NCBI GenBank assembly: GCA_016875155.1
Contig: VGSD01000078.1
Location: forward strand, 1 to 9,290
Reading direction: 5' to 3'
From: Deltaproteobacteria bacterium
GTDB lineage: Bacteria > Desulfobacterota > BSN033 > UBA1163
Length of the DNA: 9,290 bases
The notes beneath the pieces are model-generated. The model searched no databases, was not told where the DNA came from, and saw only the letters and a list, made by a program, of their open reading frames with translations. A program made the translations under genes and the position numbers. Shown here one piece after another: positions 6,275 through 9,290 of the stretch (positions are counted from its first letter, which is position 1; each line of letters opens with the position of its first letter).

Positions 6275-6451
6275 ACCAAACACCAATCACCAATGATTCA
6301 ATTACCAACATTTTAATCCTTTTATTCCCTAAGGGAGAGAGAAAGTGAGAGGAGTGGTTTGGTTATTTGAAAATTTGGTCATTGGAGCTTATTTGGAGTT
6401 TGCCTGCCTGCGGTAGGCAGGGGATTTGGTAATTGGAACTTAATATTTATC
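6275..6451. repeat. Heptamer-phased degenerate repeat region
   Basis: Left part: ACCAAAC, ACCAATC, ACCAATG run in exact 7-bp phase at 6275-6295. Right part: TTTGGTT, ATTTGAA, AATTTGG, TCATTGG at 6358-6385, then ATTTGGT, AATTGGA, ACTTAAT, ATTTATC at 6424-6451. The two parts are complementary in style: AATAACCAAAC (6271-6281) pairs with GTTTGGTTATT (6357-6367), and CAATTACCAA (6299-6308) pairs with TTGGTAATTG (6426-6435). The words CACCAATCACCAA and GGTCATTGGA recur in the spacer before the NRAMP-like gene. The region ends 10 nt before the next ATG. Confidence 0.65.
6403..6421. repeat. REP-like palindrome CCTGCCT-GCGGT-AGGCAGG
   Basis: A 7-bp perfect stem (6403-6409 with 6415-6421) and a 5-nt loop form a GC-rich island in the AT-rich heptamer repeat. 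It interrupts the 7-bp phasing, as expected for a small element inserted into the repeat. Without genome data its copy number is unknown. Confidence 0.6.
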
Positions 6452-6461
6452 CCCCAAACCG

Positions 6462-7709
6462 ATGGATCAGAACCTTAGACAATTTTACTTTTTCAGTGAT
6501 TTCTTGAACCGGAAGGTCTATCTCCCCTCCGGAAAGAAAGCGGGCAAGGTCGTAGATCTTGTGGCTGAAAGAGGCGACCCTTATCCGATGATCCTCGGGA
6601 TGATGATTCAATCAAAAGGAAAGAAGTTTTTTCTCTCCTGGGAGAAGATGCTTCAGATCGAACCCCAGATCACCCTCTCTGAAGAGGATCTTCTCGATCT
6701 AGCGAACTCCCTTGCGTTAAAGGACGCAGTCCTGCTTCGAGATGAAGTCATGGATAAACAGATCGTCGATACGTATGGGGCAAAGGTGGTGAGGGTCAAC
6801 GACCTCCATTTCTTAAAGGTCGAATCCCGGTTGAGGCTAGTTCATGTCGATGTCGGATTCCGGGGATTGATGAGGAGGGTGGGATGGGAGAGACCCACTG
6901 ACCGGGTGCTTGAGTGGCTCTTCTCCTATAAACTCCCCAATCAATTCATTTCGTGGAAATATGTTCAACTCCTCTCCGGTTCAGACCTGCTCCATCTCAG
7001 CGTCTCTCAGAAAAAACTGTCTCATCTTCATCCTGCAGACCTCGCTGATATCATCGAGGATTTGAGCGGTCGCGAACGATCTGCTATCTTCCATGCTCTG
7101 GACCCTGAGACAGCGGCAGAAACCCTCGAGGAGATCGACCCGAAGATTCAGAAGGCCCTCATCGAGACGATCCCAGTGGAGAAGGCCTCTGACATTGTGG
7201 AAGAAATGTCCCCTAGCGATGCAGCCGATCTTCTCGCTGATCTACCGGAGGAGAGGGCGGAAGAGATTCTCGAAGGAATGGAACAGGAAAAGGCAGAAGA
7301 CCTGAGAGAACTTCTGGTCCATCCTGAAGAGACAGCAGGCGGATTGATGACCACCGCCTATCTCAGTATGACCTCTGAAGTAACCGTTGAAACAGCAATT
7401 GCCCGGCTGAAAGCAGAGGCGCCTAATCTGGACATCATGGATTATATCTATATCGTAAACGAAGGGGAGATCCTTCAGGGGGTGGTCAGTATTCGGGATC
7501 TGCTGACTTCCCATTCTCATCAATTCCTCTCAGAAATCCAACTTCCCAGAGTGGTGAGCGTTAATCTCGATGAGGATCAGAAGGAGGTAGTAGAAGCCTT
7601 TGCCAAATATGGATTCCGAGCTCTTCCTGTCGTCGATGAAGAAAATTGTCTCAAAGGCGTCATCAGTTTTCGGAATGTTCTCGATGTCCTGGCGCCGGAA
7701 GCAGGATAA
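6462..7709 (+). CDS. PRC-barrel / MgtE_N / CBS-pair protein, likely Mg2+-sensing regulator
   Basis: This 415-residue soluble protein resembles the cytosolic half of the Mg2+ channel MgtE without its membrane domain. Two PRC-barrel-like segments come first (about 13-68 and 88-140). An MgtE_N helical superfamily domain follows from LHPADLADIIEDL (189-201) to about 288, rich in acidic residues, then the MgtE linker signature SAGGLMT-like ETAGGLMT (290-297), and a CBS pair (about 298-352 and 362-412). It ends right after CBS2, where MgtE would continue into the plug helix and five membrane helices. In MgtE the N and CBS domains bind Mg2+ and gate the channel. I infer the same sensing role for the transporter gene 147 bp downstream. 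No Shine-Dalgarno is visible. The frame is intact, so it is not a decayed mgtE. Confidence 0.9.
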   Translation: MDQNLRQFYFFSDFLNRKVYLPSGKKAGKVVDLVAERGDPYPMILGMMIQSKGKKFFLSWEKMLQIEPQITLSEEDLLDLANSLALKDAVLLRDEVMDKQIVDTYGAKVVRVNDLHFLKVESRLRLVHVDVGFRGLMRRVGWERPTDRVLEWLFSYKLPNQFISWKYVQLLSGSDLLHLSVSQKKLSHLHPADLADIIEDLSGRERSAIFHALDPETAAETLEEIDPKIQKALIETIPVEKASDIVEEMSPSDAADLLADLPEERAEEILEGMEQEKAEDLRELLVHPEETAGGLMTTAYLSMTSEVTVETAIARLKAEAPNLDIMDYIYIVNEGEILQGVVSIRDLLTSHSHQFLSEIQLPRVVSVNLDEDQKEVVEAFAKYGFRALPVVDEENCLKGVISFRNVLDVLAPEAG

Positions 7710-7715
7710 ATTCAA

Positions 7716-7838
7716 GCACCAATCACCAAGCACCAAATATCAAATAAATCCCAATTTTCCAAATCAGAATTTCCAAACAAATTCAATTCGGTCATTGGAA
7801 CTTGGGGTTTATTTGTAATTTGGAAATTGGAATTTTAG
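7716..7838. repeat. Heptamer-phased repeat with inverted arms before the NRAMP-like gene
   Basis: GCACCAA, TCACCAA, GCACCAA run in 7-bp phase at 7716-7736 and drift into CCAATTT, TCCAAAT, CAGAATT, TCCAAAC (7751-7778). After a middle segment the complementary units ATTTGTA, ATTTGGA, AATTGGA, ATTTTAG fill 7811-7838. CAAATAAATCCCAA (7741-7754) can pair with TTGGGGTTTATTTG (7802-7815), all 14 bp in RNA with one G-U pair. CCAATTTTCCAAAT (7751-7764) nearly matches the complement of 7818-7830. It fills almost the whole gap between the two transport-related genes. Confidence 0.65.
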
Positions 7839-7856
7839 ACATCTGTTCAAGCAACC

Positions 7857-9113
7857 ATGGCCGATTATAAGAAATGGGTTTCAAGTTCGAGGCATTCCCT
7901 CTGGAGGACCGTCAGTCTCTTCTTCATTCTGATGGGACCTGGCATCATTACTTCCAATGTGGATAATGATGCCGGCGGTATCACCACCTATTCCTTAGCC
8001 GGCGCACAATTCGGGCTCAAACTGATCTGGTCCCTCATCCCCATCATGATCGCCCTCATCGTGATCCAGGAGATGTGCGCCCGGATGGGCGTGGTGACCG
8101 GAAAGGGACTTTCGGATCTGATCCGCGAAAAATTCGGCGCCAAGATCACCTTCTATTTAATGATCGGAATGTTCCTCACCAATATGGGCAACGCCATCTC
8201 TAACTTTGCAGGAGTGGCTGCGGGGATGGAGATCTTTGGAGTTGATAAATTTATCTCCGTCCCGCTGAGCGCTTTTCTCGTCTGGTGGATGGTTGTCAAA
8301 GGGACTTATAAATCGGTTGAAAAGGCCTTTCTTATTGCATGCGTCTTTTACATCTCCTACATCATCACCGGCATCATCGTAAAACCGGATTGGGACCATG
8401 TGGTTGAACAATTCTTAAACCCCCAGTTGAGCCTTCAGCCTTCTGAAATAGCCATGGTGATCGGTCTGGTAGGAACCACGATCGCTCCCTGGATGCAGTT
8501 TTATCTTCAGGCTTCCATCGTTGAAAAAGGAATCAAAATTGAAGAATATAAGTTCGCGCGATTCGATGTGGTCATGGGATCGGTGGCCGTCCACATCGTC
8601 GCCTTCTTCATCATCCTGGTCTGTGCAGAAACTTTATTCAAAACCGGAGTGAAAATCGAAACGGCAAAGGATGCGGCACTCTCCCTATCGCCTTTAGCGG
8701 GAAAATATTGCACCTACCTCTTCGCCTTTGGCCTCGTCAATGCCTCCCTCTTTGCCGCTTCCATTCTTCCCCTTTCGACGACCTATCTTATCTGCGAAGG
8801 CCTGGGCTGGGAGGTGGGGATTGACAAGAAGTTTGTGGAAGCCCCCCAGTTCTATGGGATTTATTCCCTAATCATCTTCCTGGGAGCAGGGATTATCCTC
8901 TATCCCGATCTCCCTCTCATCGCGATTATGTATTTCTCACAGGTAATCAATGGGATCGTCCTTCCCTTTATCCTGATCTTTATCCTCCTGCTCATCAACG
9001 ATAAGAAGTTGATGGGAGAGCAAACAAATGGTCCCATCTTCAACATCATCGCTTGGATCACCACCATCGTCCTCATCGGCTTCACCCTCCTCCTCCTGAT
9101 CCAAATGATTTAA
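7857..9113 (+). CDS. NRAMP-superfamily transporter, probable NRMT-type Mg2+ carrier
   Basis: This 418-residue inner-membrane protein has about 11 hydrophobic helices, the standard NRAMP count. TM1 opens with GPGI and contains Asp38-Ala39-Gly40-Gly41 where NRAMP metal transporters have DPGN; AGAQFG then aligns with the family AGSQFG. TM6 has Gly-Thr-Thr-Ile-Ala210-Pro211-Trp212 where Mn2+/Fe2+ transporters have Met-Pro-His. The conserved Asp is kept, but the Asn and the soft-metal ligand Met are lost. Loss of the Met fits the NRAMP-related Mg2+ transporters described from Eggerthella lenta. The upstream MgtE-like sensor supports Mg2+. Substrate is inference; the superfamily is secure. No Shine-Dalgarno precedes the ATG at 7857. 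No hairpin-plus-T-run terminator was seen after the stop. Confidence 0.9.
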   Translation: MADYKKWVSSSRHSLWRTVSLFFILMGPGIITSNVDNDAGGITTYSLAGAQFGLKLIWSLIPIMIALIVIQEMCARMGVVTGKGLSDLIREKFGAKITFYLMIGMFLTNMGNAISNFAGVAAGMEIFGVDKFISVPLSAFLVWWMVVKGTYKSVEKAFLIACVFYISYIITGIIVKPDWDHVVEQFLNPQLSLQPSEIAMVIGLVGTTIAPWMQFYLQASIVEKGIKIEEYKFARFDVVMGSVAVHIVAFFIILVCAETLFKTGVKIETAKDAALSLSPLAGKYCTYLFAFGLVNASLFAASILPLSTTYLICEGLGWEVGIDKKFVEAPQFYGIYSLIIFLGAGIILYPDLPLIAIMYFSQVINGIVLPFILIFILLLINDKKLMGEQTNGPIFNIIAWITTIVLIGFTLLLLIQMI

Positions 9114-9179
9114 TTTGATTTCAATGATGAGTCCTTAATATATAGAACAACTTGGTTTCAGACAACGGTAATTCGGTAC

Positions 9180-9223
9180 TGTAAAGCGTAGCTTGACACA
9201 TTACACTTTTTAAGGTAACCTTA
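9180..9223 (+). promoter_or_regulatory. Toxin-antitoxin promoter with palindromic operator
   Basis: TTGACA lies at 9193-9198, and TAACCT at 9216-9221 is a possible but weak -10 at a 17-bp spacing. A perfect 13-bp palindrome, TAAGGT-A-ACCTTA, occupies 9211-9223 and overlaps that -10. A second inverted pair, TGTAA (9180-9184) and TTACA (9201-9205), flanks the -35. This is the layout of an autoregulated type II toxin-antitoxin promoter, where the antitoxin binds the palindrome. If the -10 is right the transcript would start at or next to the ATG. Confidence 0.5.
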
Positions 9224-9225
9224 TT

Positions 9226-9290
9226 ATGAAGATCCGAAACGTGGTCCATCGGGGACTGAGGCGTTTTATTCAACACGATGATCCCTCTGG
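9226..9290 (+). CDS. HigB/RelE-family toxin, N-terminal fragment (cut by window end)
   Basis: Only the first 21 codons and part of the next are present. They read MKIRNVVHRGLRRF, then Ile-Gln-His-Asp-Asp-Pro-Ser, continuing past the window. The HxGLRRF pattern followed by acidic residues is the typical start of the HigB group of RelE/ParE-like mRNA-cleaving toxins (plasmid maintenance system killer family), usually followed by an Xre-type HigA antitoxin. AAGGT (9212-9216) is a weak ribosome site ten nt upstream and is also part of the operator palindrome. Recognition from so few residues is moderately secure. Confidence 0.65.
   Translation, partial: MKIRNVVHRGLRRFIQHDDPS

Larger units (their letters stand above)
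6016..6461. other. 446-bp gene-free region: overview
   Basis: No convincing coding frame lies here. In order it holds a GC-rich block of competing hairpins (6018-6111), a further 8-bp stem (6121-6147), a TTGACA promoter (6203-6232), heptamer-phased repeats (6275-6451), and a CCTGCCT/AGGCAGG palindrome (6403-6421) within them. Composition shifts sharply from GC-rich to AT-rich near 6112. I looked for tRNA, rRNA and M-box-like features and saw none. Confidence 0.7.

Noticed and set aside
6232..6461. M-box (ykoK) Mg2+ riboswitch before the MgtE-like gene
   Set aside because: The leader is dominated by heptamer repeats that recur elsewhere, and I could not find the multi-stem conserved core of an M-box.
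6462..7709. Truncated or broken mgtE
   Set aside because: The frame is intact, begins with PRC-barrel segments absent from MgtE, ends cleanly after CBS2, and no remnant of the membrane domain follows.
7716..7838. CRISPR-like array
   Set aside because: Units are 7 bp, contiguous and degenerate, without spacers of regular length or any cas gene nearby.

Overview
The window looks like a chromosomal segment from an anaerobic, uncultured Desulfobacterota-like (former Deltaproteobacteria) bacterium of moderate GC content. This placement is an inference. It rests on an oxygen-sensitive class III ribonucleotide reductase set, the flavour of the NrdD and NrdG2-type proteins, and intergenic spacers full of degenerate short-period repeats. 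Nothing in the sequence fixes the taxonomy. All convincing genes lie on the + strand.

Left part (1-5085): a spacer carries a perfect 16-bp hairpin and a heptamer repeat, then a promoter overlapped by two NrdR-like boxes spaced 31 bp apart. A five-gene run follows: nrdD (anaerobic ribonucleotide reductase), a small CPKC thioredoxin-like protein, nrdG (radical SAM activase), a PAS-GGDEF diguanylate cyclase, and a MutT-type Nudix hydrolase that starts 1 nt after the cyclase stop. The first three form a functional unit: NrdG installs the glycyl radical on NrdD, and the thioredoxin-like protein is the likely reductant. The Nudix enzyme fits as a dNTP-pool sanitiser. The cyclase adds c-di-GMP signalling.

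Middle part (5086-6461): a gene with a good promoter of its own encodes a 288-residue soluble protein of unknown function. A 446-bp gene-free stretch follows. It holds a GC-rich element with competing hairpins, a TTGACA promoter, and heptamer-phased repeats interrupted by a CCTGCC/GGCAGG palindrome.

Right part (6462-9290): a soluble PRC-barrel/MgtE_N/CBS protein, which resembles the cytosolic Mg2+-sensing half of MgtE without the channel, precedes an NRAMP-superfamily transporter. That transporter's metal-site motifs are changed (DPGN to DAGG; Met-Pro-His to Ala-Pro-Trp). Together they suggest a two-gene Mg2+ transport system in which a sensor of MgtE type is paired with an NRAMP-fold carrier. 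The window ends in the first 21 codons of a HigB/RelE-type toxin behind a TTGACA box and a perfect TAAGGT-A-ACCTTA palindrome.

A theme across the window is that several spacers (75-109, 3613-3647, 6275-6451, 7716-7838) are built from drifting 7-bp units. Three of them run almost up to start codons that have no visible Shine-Dalgarno sequence.
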